The notes below the pieces were generated by a model. That model saw only the letters and a program-made list of their open reading frames with translations. It was not told the DNA's origin and searched no databases. A stretch of 64,000 bases of DNA. Origin: an uncultured Sulfitobacter sp. GTDB taxonomy: Bacteria > Pseudomonadota > Alphaproteobacteria > Rhodobacterales > Rhodobacteraceae. Every line of letters begins with the position of its first letter. Within the stretch, counting starts at the first letter, position 1. The stretch covers positions 62,001 to 126,000 of the forward strand of contig NZ_CANMQS010000007.1 of the NCBI RefSeq assembly GCF_947500075.1, written 5' to 3'. Shown in pieces: positions 17,629-25,855 of this stretch. A program made the position numbers and the translations under genes.

Positions 17629-18266
17629 CTTTGACCCGCAATCTGCCTCTGGCCCCGGCCGAGGCTGCCTTGCTTTTCGTGGACGTCCAGAATTTCGCCG
17701 CGCACCGCGACGGGGGGGAATTCAAGGGCATGCCCGAAGCTGAATTTGCCAGCAAATACGGCTGGTTCTTTGATGAGCTGGACGCCCGCGTCATCGGCAA
17801 CATGCAAGCCATCCAGACGGCATGCCGCGCGGCACAGGTGGAGGTGATGTATACCACCATCGAAAGCCTCACACTGGACGGGCGCGACCGGTCGCTGGAT
17901 TACAAGATCACCGGGTTCAACGTGCCCAAGGGATCATGGGATGGCAAAGTGATCGACCAGATCGCGCCCGAGGGCGATGAGATCCTGCTGCCCAAATCCT
18001 CCTCCTCTGTCTTTATCTCGACCCATATCGATTACGTACTGCGCAATCTGGGTGTCAAACAGCTGGTGATATCGGGGCTGATCACGGATCAATGCGTGGA
18101 AAGCGCCATTCGGGACGCCTGCGACCTGGGGTATCTGGTGACACAGGTAACAGACGCCTGCCTCACCTACACACCAGAGCGGCACAGCCACTCGATCCAG
18201 ACCATCAAGGGATACTGTCGGCAAGTCACCACCGCAGAGCTTGTCGCGGAACTGGCAAGCACGTGA
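17625..18266 (+). CDS. isochorismatase-family cysteine hydrolase
   Basis: This 213-residue protein has the isochorismatase-like amidohydrolase triad: Asp20 (LLFVDVQ), Lys124 (LLPKSSSSVF) and Cys157 (TDQCVESA), plus the cis-peptide region before it. Relatives include nicotinamidase, N-carbamoylsarcosine amidase, ureidoacrylate hydrolase and biuret hydrolase, so cleavage of an amide or carbamoyl group is expected. It is coupled by ATGA to the FGase-like gene and lies 34 bp before the ABC ATPase gene. This implies that the imported compound or a breakdown product is its substrate. Confidence 0.85.
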   Translation: MTLTRNLPLAPAEAALLFVDVQNFAAHRDGGEFKGMPEAEFASKYGWFFDELDARVIGNMQAIQTACRAAQVEVMYTTIESLTLDGRDRSLDYKITGFNVPKGSWDGKVIDQIAPEGDEILLPKSSSSVFISTHIDYVLRNLGVKQLVISGLITDQCVESAIRDACDLGYLVTQVTDACLTYTPERHSHSIQTIKGYCRQVTTAELVAELAST

Positions 18267-18300
18267 GGGGCGCGGGCGGTCAGAACCGTGAGGGGCGCGC

Positions 18301-19011
18301 ATGCTGGAACTGAGCGGCGTCAGCAAATCCTTTGGCGGCGTTCATGCGGTCCGCGACGTGTCCTTCGTGTTGGACGCCGGAGAAGTGCGCGGTTTGATCG
18401 GCCCAAACGGCGCTGGAAAATCCACGCTCGTTAACCTGATTTCGGGTCTTTTGGTGCCCACGTCAGGGTCCATGACGCTGAACGGCACCTCCCTGACCGG
18501 CAAAAGCGCCCATCAGCGTGCGCGGCTTGGCATCGCACGGACATTCCAGAACCTGCGTGTCTTTCCCAGCCTGAGCGTGGAACAGAACATTGATGTCGCC
18601 CGCTACGCAGGCAGCGGCACGGCCCTGCCGGAGGCAGCGATTGAGGAGTTTGGTCTGCGCGACAAACTCACCCTGCCCGCAAACGCTTTGTCCTACGGCG
18701 ATCAGCGGCGGTTGGAGATCGTGCGGGGGCTGGCGTTGAAACCCAAGGTTCTGATGCTGGATGAACCTGCCGCCGGCATGAACGAAGAAGAGACAGACGC
18801 GCTGGGGCGGGCGCTGAAGTGGGTTCAGCGCGCGGCGGATTGCGCGTTGTTCGTCATTGATCACGATCTGAAATTCATCATGACCCTCTGCGACCGGATC
18901 ACCGTTCTTGATATGGGGGCCATCATTGCGGAAGGCAGCCCGCAGGACATCACCAAAAACCCGAAAGTCATAAGCGCTTACCTTGGAGAGGAGGTAGGCG
19001 CCGAAGCGTAA
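18301..19011 (+). CDS. branched-chain amino acid-type ABC transporter ATPase (LivG-like)
   Basis: This 236-residue ATPase has Walker A GPNGAGKST (about 32-40), a signature LSYGDQRR and Walker B LMLDEPAAGM, the last being typical of LivG. With the LivF-like ATPase it powers the two permeases encoded downstream. The start at ATG 18301 follows a GGGGCGC stretch. It is the first of five transporter genes, placed before the receptor gene. Confidence 0.92.
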   Translation: MLELSGVSKSFGGVHAVRDVSFVLDAGEVRGLIGPNGAGKSTLVNLISGLLVPTSGSMTLNGTSLTGKSAHQRARLGIARTFQNLRVFPSLSVEQNIDVARYAGSGTALPEAAIEEFGLRDKLTLPANALSYGDQRRLEIVRGLALKPKVLMLDEPAAGMNEEETDALGRALKWVQRAADCALFVIDHDLKFIMTLCDRITVLDMGAIIAEGSPQDITKNPKVISAYLGEEVGAEA

Positions 19012-19041
19012 ATTCATAAGACCACCAACAAGGAGATGAAC

Positions 19042-20193
19042 ATGAAAAAGTATATCCTCGCCGCACTGGCCTGCACCGCATTGGTGACACCGGCCTTTGC
19101 AGAAGACACAATCAAGATTGGCCTTGGCGTCCCGATGACGGGTGACTATGCCCCCTACGCTGAATGGCAGGGCGCGCGCTGCATGGCAGAGATGATCAAT
19201 GCCGACGGCGGCGTGAACGGCAAGATGATCGAGGTTCTGGTGCAGGACGCCGGTGCAGACACACAGACCGCGATTTCGCTGGCGCAGAAGTTCTTGGACG
19301 AAGGTGCGGTGATGCTGGGCACGATACCGTTCTCCGACACGATGATCCCGGTGGCGCAGATCGCTCAAAGCTATGGCGTGTCGATTTTCCAGCCGCAGTC
19401 CACGCAAGTGGAAATGCACGCAGGCATTGTCGATAACTTCTTTACCGGTGTCTCTCCCGACCCGTTTACCGCAACCGCAGCGGCGAATTACGCCTTGGAG
19501 AATGGCGCCAGGAATGTCGTTCTGCTGACCTCCGATGAAGGCGGCAGCTGGTCTGCCAAAACGCCGCTTTGGTTCGGTGAAGTGATGGAAGCAGGCGGTG
19601 GCAAGGTGCTGAGCACGTTGAACTTCAGCTTTGGCACTTCTGATTGGTCTCCCCAGATTGCGGAGATGCGCGCCTTGGGCGAAGAGATCGACGCGGTCTA
19701 TATCTCCTCCATCATGCCGGACGTAGGTGTGCTGGTCCGCCAATTGCGCAGTGCAGGCATTGACGCCTGGGTTGTTGGCTCGGACGGGTTTGACGATCCG
19801 TCACTGGATGCCATCGGCACGGACGATCCGTCCATTCTTGACAAGGTGTTCTTCGCCACTTTGGCCCCCAGCCAGGCAGACAGTGCCGTGGTGAACTTCA
19901 TGGCAGAGTGCAAGGCCCTTGGTGTGGACGTGCCCGGCCTCTTCCCGGCGACTGGTGCCGATACGGTCAAGGCCGTTGCATGGGCGGTTGAGCAATCAGG
20001 CAGCACCGATCCTGCTACAATCGCGAAAACCATCCGCGAAGCGGACAGCATTCCCGTGCTGACGGTCGACAGCATCTCGTTCAAGGACACCAAGACCTAC
20101 GCACAGCGCACAATTCCGGTGATTGGGTACAAGGACGGCAAGCGGGTTCTTGTCTCCAACGTGGTGCCCGACAACGTGCCGTCTGACTGGTAA
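19042..20193 (+). CDS. branched-chain amino acid-type ABC substrate-binding protein
   Basis: This 383-residue periplasmic receptor of the Leu/Ile/Val-binding family has a signal peptide (about residues 1-20, ending PAFA|E), then the characteristic IKIGLGVPMTGDYAPY and VNGKMIEVLVQDAGAD segments. ATG 19042 has AAGGAG six bases upstream; the ATG at 19036 overlaps that site. The family binds amino acids, amides, urea or aromatic compounds, so the name does not fix the ligand. Given the neighbouring amidases and the DavB-like oxygenase, an amino-acid derivative is likely. Confidence 0.92.
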   Translation: MKKYILAALACTALVTPAFAEDTIKIGLGVPMTGDYAPYAEWQGARCMAEMINADGGVNGKMIEVLVQDAGADTQTAISLAQKFLDEGAVMLGTIPFSDTMIPVAQIAQSYGVSIFQPQSTQVEMHAGIVDNFFTGVSPDPFTATAAANYALENGARNVVLLTSDEGGSWSAKTPLWFGEVMEAGGGKVLSTLNFSFGTSDWSPQIAEMRALGEEIDAVYISSIMPDVGVLVRQLRSAGIDAWVVGSDGFDDPSLDAIGTDDPSILDKVFFATLAPSQADSAVVNFMAECKALGVDVPGLFPATGADTVKAVAWAVEQSGSTDPATIAKTIREADSIPVLTVDSISFKDTKTYAQRTIPVIGYKDGKRVLVSNVVPDNVPSDW

Positions 20194-20200
20194 ACGACGT

Positions 20201-20226
20201 GGGGCGCGTCCTTTGGTCCGCGCCCC
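20201..20226 (+). terminator. hairpin after the ABC receptor gene
   Basis: GGGGCGCG (20201-20208) pairs perfectly with CGCGCCCC (20219-20226) across a ten-base loop. It begins seven bases after the receptor stop and ends nine bases before the next start. No T-run is seen, so partial termination or 3' end protection of the receptor message is likely. Confidence 0.65.
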
Positions 20227-20235
20227 GTTAGCCCC

Positions 20236-20940
20236 ATGCTTGATATCCAGAACCTACGTGTCTTTCACGGCCCCATCGAGGCGGTCCATGGCATTTCCCT
20301 TAGCGTCGGCACAGGGCAATGCGTGGCGCTGCTTGGACCCAACGGGGCCGGTAAAACTTCAACAATCTCAGCAATCTGCGGGATTGCACAGGCAAGTGGC
20401 ACCATCGCACTTGAGGGCGCGGATCTGGCCAAGGTTACCGTCGAGGACCGCATCGGGCGCGGCATTGCTGTCTCTCCGGAGGGGCGGCGGATATTCAGCA
20501 ATCTCAGCGTTGAAGCGAACCTGCGCATTGGCGGCGGTATCCGGGCGGACCGGGAAAATGTACGAGCCGACATCGAGCGGTGGTTTGATACCTTCCCCAT
20601 CCTGGGAGAGCGGCGCGCGCAACCGGGCGGCACCCTGTCGGGCGGGGAGCAACAGATGCTCGCGATTGCCCGCGCGTTGATGTCGAAGCCAAAAATCCTG
20701 CTGCTGGATGAACCCAGCCTCGGGCTGGCCCCCCGCATTGTGGCGCAGGTCTTCCAGATGATCTCGACGTTGCGCGCCGAAGGCATGACGATCCTTCTGG
20801 TCGAACAGAACGCCCGACAGGCGCTGCAGATATCGGACTATGGGTACCTGCTGAACAACGGCCGCATTCAGGCAGAAGGCACAGCGGAAGAGCTGGGCGG
20901 AAGCAAAGACATGATGGCAAAACTGACGGGGCTGGGCTGA
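20236..20940 (+). CDS. branched-chain amino acid-type ABC transporter ATPase (LivF-like)
   Basis: This 234-residue ATPase has Walker A GPNGAGKTS, a signature LSGGEQQML and Walker B LLLDEPSLGLAP, the last diagnostic for LivF. It is the second ATPase of the transporter and is followed after one base by the LivH-type permease start. Confidence 0.93.
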   Translation: MLDIQNLRVFHGPIEAVHGISLSVGTGQCVALLGPNGAGKTSTISAICGIAQASGTIALEGADLAKVTVEDRIGRGIAVSPEGRRIFSNLSVEANLRIGGGIRADRENVRADIERWFDTFPILGERRAQPGGTLSGGEQQMLAIARALMSKPKILLLDEPSLGLAPRIVAQVFQMISTLRAEGMTILLVEQNARQALQISDYGYLLNNGRIQAEGTAEELGGSKDMMAKLTGLG

Positions 20941-20941
20941 C

Positions 20942-21838
20942 ATGGACTATGCCGCACAACAGATCATCAACGCCCTGTCTTTCGGCGCGGAGTATGCGCT
21001 ATTGGCGCTGGGGCTGGCGATTGTCTTTTCCGTCATGGGGCTGGTCAACTTCGCCCACGGAGAAGTCATCGCCGTTGGCGGCTACACCATGGTGGCCTTT
21101 GCGGCGCTGGTCACGGCCAATCCGCTGATCATCATCGTGGGTGCCGTCGCTGCCACCGCCCTGACCTCGGTCGCGCTGGAGCGTGTGGCGTTCAGGCCCG
21201 TGCGTTACGCCGACCCCACAACCGGGCTGCTCACCGCCTTTGGCGTCTCGATCGTGCTGCAAAACCTGTTTCTGTTGTTCATCTCACCGCGCCCGATTGC
21301 GGTGACATCGCTCTATTTCCTCGACGCGCCGGTCATGGTGTTCGGGGTGCAGATCTCATCCCTGCAGATCTTCGAATCCGTCACAACCGTGGTGGTGATC
21401 ATCGGCCTTGTCCTGTTTCTGCAACGCACCACGCTGGGCCTAGCCATGCGCGCGGCCTCGCTCGATTTCGAGATGGTGCGCCTGACGGGCATCCGCGCCA
21501 ACCGGGTTTTTGCGCTGGCCTTCCTGATTTCCGGCCTGCTCGCGGGGCTCGCGTGCATCTTCATCATGGCGCGGCGTGGATCGGTTGACCCGCACTTCGG
21601 CTTCAACCCGGTGCTGAAAGCCTTTGTCGCCTGCGTGGTTGGCGGCTTCGGCAGCCTGCCGGGCGCGGTGCTGGGCGGGTTCCTTCTGGGCGCGGTTGAA
21701 GTGGCGATGCTGGTGCTGTTGCCGCAGGAATACGGCGGGCTGAAGGATGCCTTTGTCTTCGGCATCATCGCACTGGTGCTGGTCTGGCGGCCCGATGGCA
21801 TCCTCAGCCCGGCCAAGGAAAAGGGGGACAAGCTGTGA
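20942..21838 (+). CDS. branched-chain amino acid-type ABC permease (LivH-like)
   Basis: This 298-residue integral membrane protein has about eight hydrophobic segments and the LivH hallmark VNFAHGEVIAVGGY (about residues 31-44). The coupling region contains GGFGSLPGAVLGGFLLG. It forms a heterodimer with the LivM-type permease, whose ATG overlaps its stop by four bases. Confidence 0.93.
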   Translation: MDYAAQQIINALSFGAEYALLALGLAIVFSVMGLVNFAHGEVIAVGGYTMVAFAALVTANPLIIIVGAVAATALTSVALERVAFRPVRYADPTTGLLTAFGVSIVLQNLFLLFISPRPIAVTSLYFLDAPVMVFGVQISSLQIFESVTTVVVIIGLVLFLQRTTLGLAMRAASLDFEMVRLTGIRANRVFALAFLISGLLAGLACIFIMARRGSVDPHFGFNPVLKAFVACVVGGFGSLPGAVLGGFLLGAVEVAMLVLLPQEYGGLKDAFVFGIIALVLVWRPDGILSPAKEKGDKL

Positions 21839-22860
21839 CCCTGACCCGAAGCCAGAAACGCGGCGTTGTCGGAGCCTGTATGCTGGCCGCCATCCTCATC
21901 GCGATTGGTGTGCTGGCAACTTTCTTTGCCTCCAACTACCAGCTGCGTTTGGTCTACAGCGCCTTTGTGAACCTGATCGTCGTGCTGGGCTTGCAGGTGT
22001 TCATGGGCAATTCGCGGCTGACCAACCTCAGCCACAGCGCGTTCATGGGCATCGGCGCCTATGCCGCTGCGATCTGCGTGACCCCGGTGGCGATGAAACA
22101 GATCGCCTTGCCCGACGCGCCATGGGGGCTGAACGCCTTTGCACTGGATCCTGTTACATCAGCAGTGGTTGCGCTGGCCATCACCGGAGTCATCGCCTTT
22201 GTGGTGGGCATCTTCATCGTGCGCATGACGGGCACCGGGGCCACGATTGCGACACTGGCCATTCTGGTGATCGTGCATTCGATCTTCCTCTACCGGACGG
22301 ACATCTTCAAAGGCAATCAGGCGTTCTTTGGCATCCCGCAGGTCTTCTCCCTGACCTCAATCGTGGTTCTTGCCGTGGTGGTCGTGTTCATCGTGCGCGG
22401 CTTTCGCGAAAGCCATTGGGGCGTGATGCTGCGCGCATCAGCAGATGACGAAACCGGGGCGGCGGCCATGGGCGTGCATGTGATGCGCCTGCGCCTGATC
22501 GCATGGGTGCTGTCGGGCCTGATCCTTGCGGCGGCAGGCATCGCCTACGCCTATTTCCTCGGCACGATTTCGGCGCGGCCGTTCTATTTCAACCACGTCT
22601 TCCTCACCCTTGCGATGTTGATTTTCGGCGGTATGCGCACCGTGACCGGCGCTGTTCTGGGCACTTTTGCAATCTCCTTCGGGCTGGAGGTCGTCCGCTG
22701 GCTGGAGACCGGTCCGACGGTGATCGGCATCGACCTGCCCGAAGTGCTGGGCCTGTCGGGTGTGATGCTGGGGCTGGTGATCGTGCTCACCATGGCGCTG
22801 CGCCCGGTTGGCGTCATGGGCGACCGGGAGATCGAAGAGCTGTTCTACCGCAACAGGTGA
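21835..22860 (+). CDS. branched-chain amino acid-type ABC permease (LivM-like)
   Basis: This 341-residue permease has about nine membrane segments. LivM hallmarks are LGLQVFMGNSRLTNLSHSAFMGIGAY near residues 44-69 and GGMRTVTGAVLGTF near 263-276. It completes the ABC transporter and is the last gene of the rightward operon that starts with the FGase-like gene. Confidence 0.93.
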   Translation: MTLTRSQKRGVVGACMLAAILIAIGVLATFFASNYQLRLVYSAFVNLIVVLGLQVFMGNSRLTNLSHSAFMGIGAYAAAICVTPVAMKQIALPDAPWGLNAFALDPVTSAVVALAITGVIAFVVGIFIVRMTGTGATIATLAILVIVHSIFLYRTDIFKGNQAFFGIPQVFSLTSIVVLAVVVVFIVRGFRESHWGVMLRASADDETGAAAMGVHVMRLRLIAWVLSGLILAAAGIAYAYFLGTISARPFYFNHVFLTLAMLIFGGMRTVTGAVLGTFAISFGLEVVRWLETGPTVIGIDLPEVLGLSGVMLGLVIVLTMALRPVGVMGDREIEELFYRNR

Positions 22861-22941
22861 AGCGTTTGGGTCTACCGGGCGGCGGCGTGAAACCGGTCCG
22901 CCCGTTGACCGGTCAGACACCATCGCTCAGCCAATGCATCG

Positions 22942-23322
22942 CTAACTTTCCTCAAGCACCTTGCGCGCAACCCGGAAGCATTCCAGCGCCTGCGGCACGC
23001 CGCAATAAATCCCGATGACGTGGATAACGGCGCGAATTTCGTCTTGCGAGACCCCGTTCTTGATCGCGCCACGGCAATGGATTTCCCATTCATTCATCTT
23101 CCCAAGCGCCCCGATCATCGACAGGTTCATCATCGAGCGGGTCTTGGCATCGATCACATCGTCACCCCACCCGAAGCCCCAGCACCATGCTGTCATTGCT
23201 TCCTGGAAAGGTCGGGTGAAATCATCAGCGGCTGCAAGGTTCTTCTCGACATACGCGGCGCCAAGCGTGGCCTTGCGCTGTTCGAGACCTTTCAGAAACA
23301 GATCTTCGTCGAATGTGCTCAT
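22942..23322 (-). CDS. carboxymuconolactone decarboxylase-family protein
   Basis: This 126-residue protein belongs to the CMD/AhpD-like helical family. The segment LNLSMIGALGKMNEWEIHCRGAIKNGVSQDEIRAVIHVIGIYCGVP matches the family, including the H and C/Y positions, but the AhpD CxxC redox motif is missing. It resembles PcaC-type 4-carboxymuconolactone decarboxylase in length and pattern. No other protocatechuate gene is nearby, so the true role is open. It stands alone, convergent with the LivM-type gene and about 200 bp from the ArgE-like gene. Confidence 0.8.
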   Translation of the reverse strand: MSTFDEDLFLKGLEQRKATLGAAYVEKNLAAADDFTRPFQEAMTAWCWGFGWGDDVIDAKTRSMMNLSMIGALGKMNEWEIHCRGAIKNGVSQDEIRAVIHVIGIYCGVPQALECFRVARKVLEES

Positions 23323-23520
23323 GGTTTACCCTTTCAGTGTCATGTCTATCGGAACGGGCCTATCCCGATTGATCCAAGACGCCAAACGGTAATCCGCCCG
23401 CGATTGATGCGCGGCCCACTTGCCGCGGCGACCTGCCCCATCCATGTCGCACGTCAAACGAGACTTCCCTTACGCATCCAGCGTTGCATGTGCATCGCCC
23501 GCGCGTCCGGTTAAAGGTGC
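23323..23520. other. intergenic, no gene seen
   Basis: About 200 bp separate the CMD-family gene from the end of the ArgE-like gene. No coding frame or clear hairpin stands out. It should contain the promoter of the CMD-family gene. Confidence 0.4.
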
Positions 23521-24669
23521 CTATAGCGTGTCAGCAAGCCGCCCCAGCATCGCAAGACACTGATTGAGCTGATCCATCTCGACGAATTCATCTGCCTTGT
23601 GGGCTTGCTCGATCGCGCCGGGGCCGCAAATGACGACATCCATCCCGAGGTCTTGAAAGATGCCCGCTTCGGTCCCAAAGGGCACAAGGCCCGCGTCATT
23701 TGTGCCAATCAACCGGGCAACGATCTGCCGTGCTTCGTTTTCAAGAACCGGGACCAACCCGTCGACCTCCCCGACAACATGCGTTTCGATCAGCGCATCG
23801 GGGCAGACTGCCTGCATCTTCGGCAACAACACATCGGAGCAATACTTCTGAAGATGGCTTTTGACAAAATCAGCATCTGACTTCTGCACCGGGCGCATTT
23901 CCCAATCCACCTGTGCCTTGGGTGCGATCACGTTGTGGACCGTGCCGCCATGCAAGGCCCCAACGTTTATGGTGGTCCAGGGTGGTTCAAACCGGCTGGT
24001 TGCAGGGGCCATACCGCGCAACCGCTCCTTCAGATCAAGCAGATAGGTGACATAGCGCGCTGCATATTCGACGGCATTTACGCCGAGATCGGGATTGGAG
24101 CCATGCCCCTCCAAACCCTGAAACGAGGTCGTGTATTCATAGCAGCCCTTGTGCCCTTCGATGATGCGCATATTCGTCGGCTCACCAACAATGGCGACGC
24201 TGGGACGGATGCCTATCTCTCCCAAGGAGTGCGCCAATTGCCTTGCACCGATGCAGCCGACCTCTTCGTCATAGGTGAATGCAAAATGCAGCGGCCTGTC
24301 GCGCACAACTTCCGCAAACCTTGGCGCCATGGCCAGTGTCGCTGCGATGAACCCCTTCATGTCACAGGACCCGCGTCCATAGAGCCGCCCGTCACGTTCC
24401 GTCATGCAGAAAGGGTCGGTCGTCCACTCCTGATCGGTCACGGGAACAACGTCGCTGTGCCCCGAAAAGACTATGCCGCCGTCGCAGGGGGGACCAAGCG
24501 TGGCAAAGAGGTTCGCTTTTTTCCCGCTTGGATCCCTGAACAGCTGCACCTGAGCGCCTGACTGCTTCAACAGCGTGCCGATATAGGCGATCATCTCAAG
24601 GTTGCTGTCGGCGGATACCGTTGGGAAGGCAATCAGATCTGCAAGAATGGCCTTTGTGGTGCCCAGCAC
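23521..24669 (-). CDS. argE: M20-family deacetylase, acetylornithine deacetylase (ArgE)-like
   Basis: This 382-residue zinc peptidase-family enzyme has the M20 metal and catalytic motifs FSGHSDVVPV (first zinc histidine and general region), GRGSCDMKGF (bridging Asp), DEEVGCIGA (catalytic Glu/zinc Glu), GEPTN, and a C-terminal HKADEFV zinc histidine. It resembles ArgE, which frees ornithine from N-alpha-acetylornithine. It lies 4 bp after the ectoine-hydrolase-like gene in the same direction. N-alpha-acetyl-2,4-diaminobutyrate, the product of ectoine hydrolase, is the one-carbon-shorter homologue of acetylornithine. A role as deacetylase in ectoine breakdown is therefore an attractive inference. 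Confidence 0.85.
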   Translation of the reverse strand: MLGTTKAILADLIAFPTVSADSNLEMIAYIGTLLKQSGAQVQLFRDPSGKKANLFATLGPPCDGGIVFSGHSDVVPVTDQEWTTDPFCMTERDGRLYGRGSCDMKGFIAATLAMAPRFAEVVRDRPLHFAFTYDEEVGCIGARQLAHSLGEIGIRPSVAIVGEPTNMRIIEGHKGCYEYTTSFQGLEGHGSNPDLGVNAVEYAARYVTYLLDLKERLRGMAPATSRFEPPWTTINVGALHGGTVHNVIAPKAQVDWEMRPVQKSDADFVKSHLQKYCSDVLLPKMQAVCPDALIETHVVGEVDGLVPVLENEARQIVARLIGTNDAGLVPFGTEAGIFQDLGMDVVICGPGAIEQAHKADEFVEMDQLNQCLAMLGRLADTL

Positions 24670-24673
24670 GGGA

Positions 24674-25855
24674 TCAGCCTTTCACGAACAGTTTGCGCGG
24701 AAGATCGCACAAGGGCTGGGCCGCGCCATCCGCCTGAATGAGGATCGTCTCGGTCGTTTCCAACCCCCAGCTGTCCATCCAGAGGGCGGGCATGAAATGG
24801 AACACCATGCCCGCTTGCAGGACAGTTGTGTCCTCCGTGCGGATCGAGGCTGTTCGTTCGCCCCAGTCGGGCGGGTAGCTGAGGCCGATGGGGTAGCCCA
24901 TGCGCCCCTTCCTTTCGATGCCGTGTTTTGCCATCACCTGCATGAAGGCATTGGCGATATCACAGGTCCGATTGCCTGACCGCGCGGCCTCCAACCCGGC
25001 GGCGATCCCCTCCAACTGCGCGGCTTCGGCGCGCTTCATCTCATCCGGTGGGGTGCCCAGATAGATCGTCCGGCACAGCGGCGCGTGGTAGCGGCGATAG
25101 CAGCCCGAAAGTTCAAAGAACGTCGCCTCCTCCGCGCGCATCTTGTCGCCATTCCATGTCAGATGCGCGGCCGTGGCATCAAGGCCGGAGGGCGTCAGGG
25201 GCACGATGGCAGGGTAATCGCCCCAGTCCTCCCCAACCCCTGTGATCCCTGCGTGCATGATGTCCGCCACCAGATCGTTCTTGCGCACCCCCGGCGCCGC
25301 CCGGTCAAGCGCGACCTGCATCACGCTCTCCGAGATACGCGCGGCCTTGCGGATAAAGGCGATCTCCTCCTCCGATTTGATCAGGCGCTGCCAGTTCACC
25401 AGACCCGTCGCATCGCTCAACTGCGCCAGTGGCAGGTCAGTCTGCAAAACCTCGTGAGCTTTGGCCGAGTAATAGTAGTTCTCCATTTCAACGCCAATTC
25501 TGGCCCGTTCTAACCCGCGCGTCCTGAGAACACTTGCAAGGTCCTGCATGGGGTGGATTTCAGTCGATTGGACATAGTGATCGCCGTAGCCAAGGATGTT
25601 GGCATGATCCATCCAGCAGGTCCGCCGCCCACCAAGCATGTCCATATGGCGGCCCCACCACAGGGGCTCCCCCTCAAGGGTCACGATCACGCCTTGATGT
25701 ACGTAGAATGACCAGCCGTCATAGCCCGTAAGCCACGCTTGATTGGATGGATCGGTGACAAGGATCGCGTCCAGCCCCGCGCGCGCCATCGCCGCACGGG
25801 TAAGGGCGAGGCGGCGGTCATATTCCGGTCTGCTGAAGGGGACGTTTGCAGTCAT
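24674..25855 (-). CDS. doeA: ectoine hydrolase, M24 family (DoeA/EutD-like)
   Basis: This 393-residue protein has the creatinase-like N-terminal domain and pita-bread C-terminal domain of the M24 family. The segments LTGYDGWSFYVHQGV, YVQSTEIHPM, GDYPAIVPLTPSGLDATAAHLTW, GCYRRYHAPLCRTIYLGTPP and GYPIGLSYPPDWGERT are typical, as recalled, of DoeA/EutD. DoeA opens the ectoine ring to N-alpha-acetyl-2,4-diaminobutyrate. The usual M24 metal ligands (D, D, H, E, E) are not all present, as reported for this non-metal branch. It is flanked in one operon by an aminotransferase and an ArgE-like deacetylase. Creatinase is the main alternative, but the match to DoeA is better. Confidence 0.82.
   Translation of the reverse strand: MTANVPFSRPEYDRRLALTRAAMARAGLDAILVTDPSNQAWLTGYDGWSFYVHQGVIVTLEGEPLWWGRHMDMLGGRRTCWMDHANILGYGDHYVQSTEIHPMQDLASVLRTRGLERARIGVEMENYYYSAKAHEVLQTDLPLAQLSDATGLVNWQRLIKSEEEIAFIRKAARISESVMQVALDRAAPGVRKNDLVADIMHAGITGVGEDWGDYPAIVPLTPSGLDATAAHLTWNGDKMRAEEATFFELSGCYRRYHAPLCRTIYLGTPPDEMKRAEAAQLEGIAAGLEAARSGNRTCDIANAFMQVMAKHGIERKGRMGYPIGLSYPPDWGERTASIRTEDTTVLQAGMVFHFMPALWMDSWGLETTETILIQADGAAQPLCDLPRKLFVKG

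Noticed and set aside
18463-19743. Long minus-strand frame of over 400 codons opposite the ABC transporter genes
   Set aside because: It is antisense to two clear genes, rich in His, Arg, Gln and Cys, and matches no family. Long antisense frames are common at this GC content.
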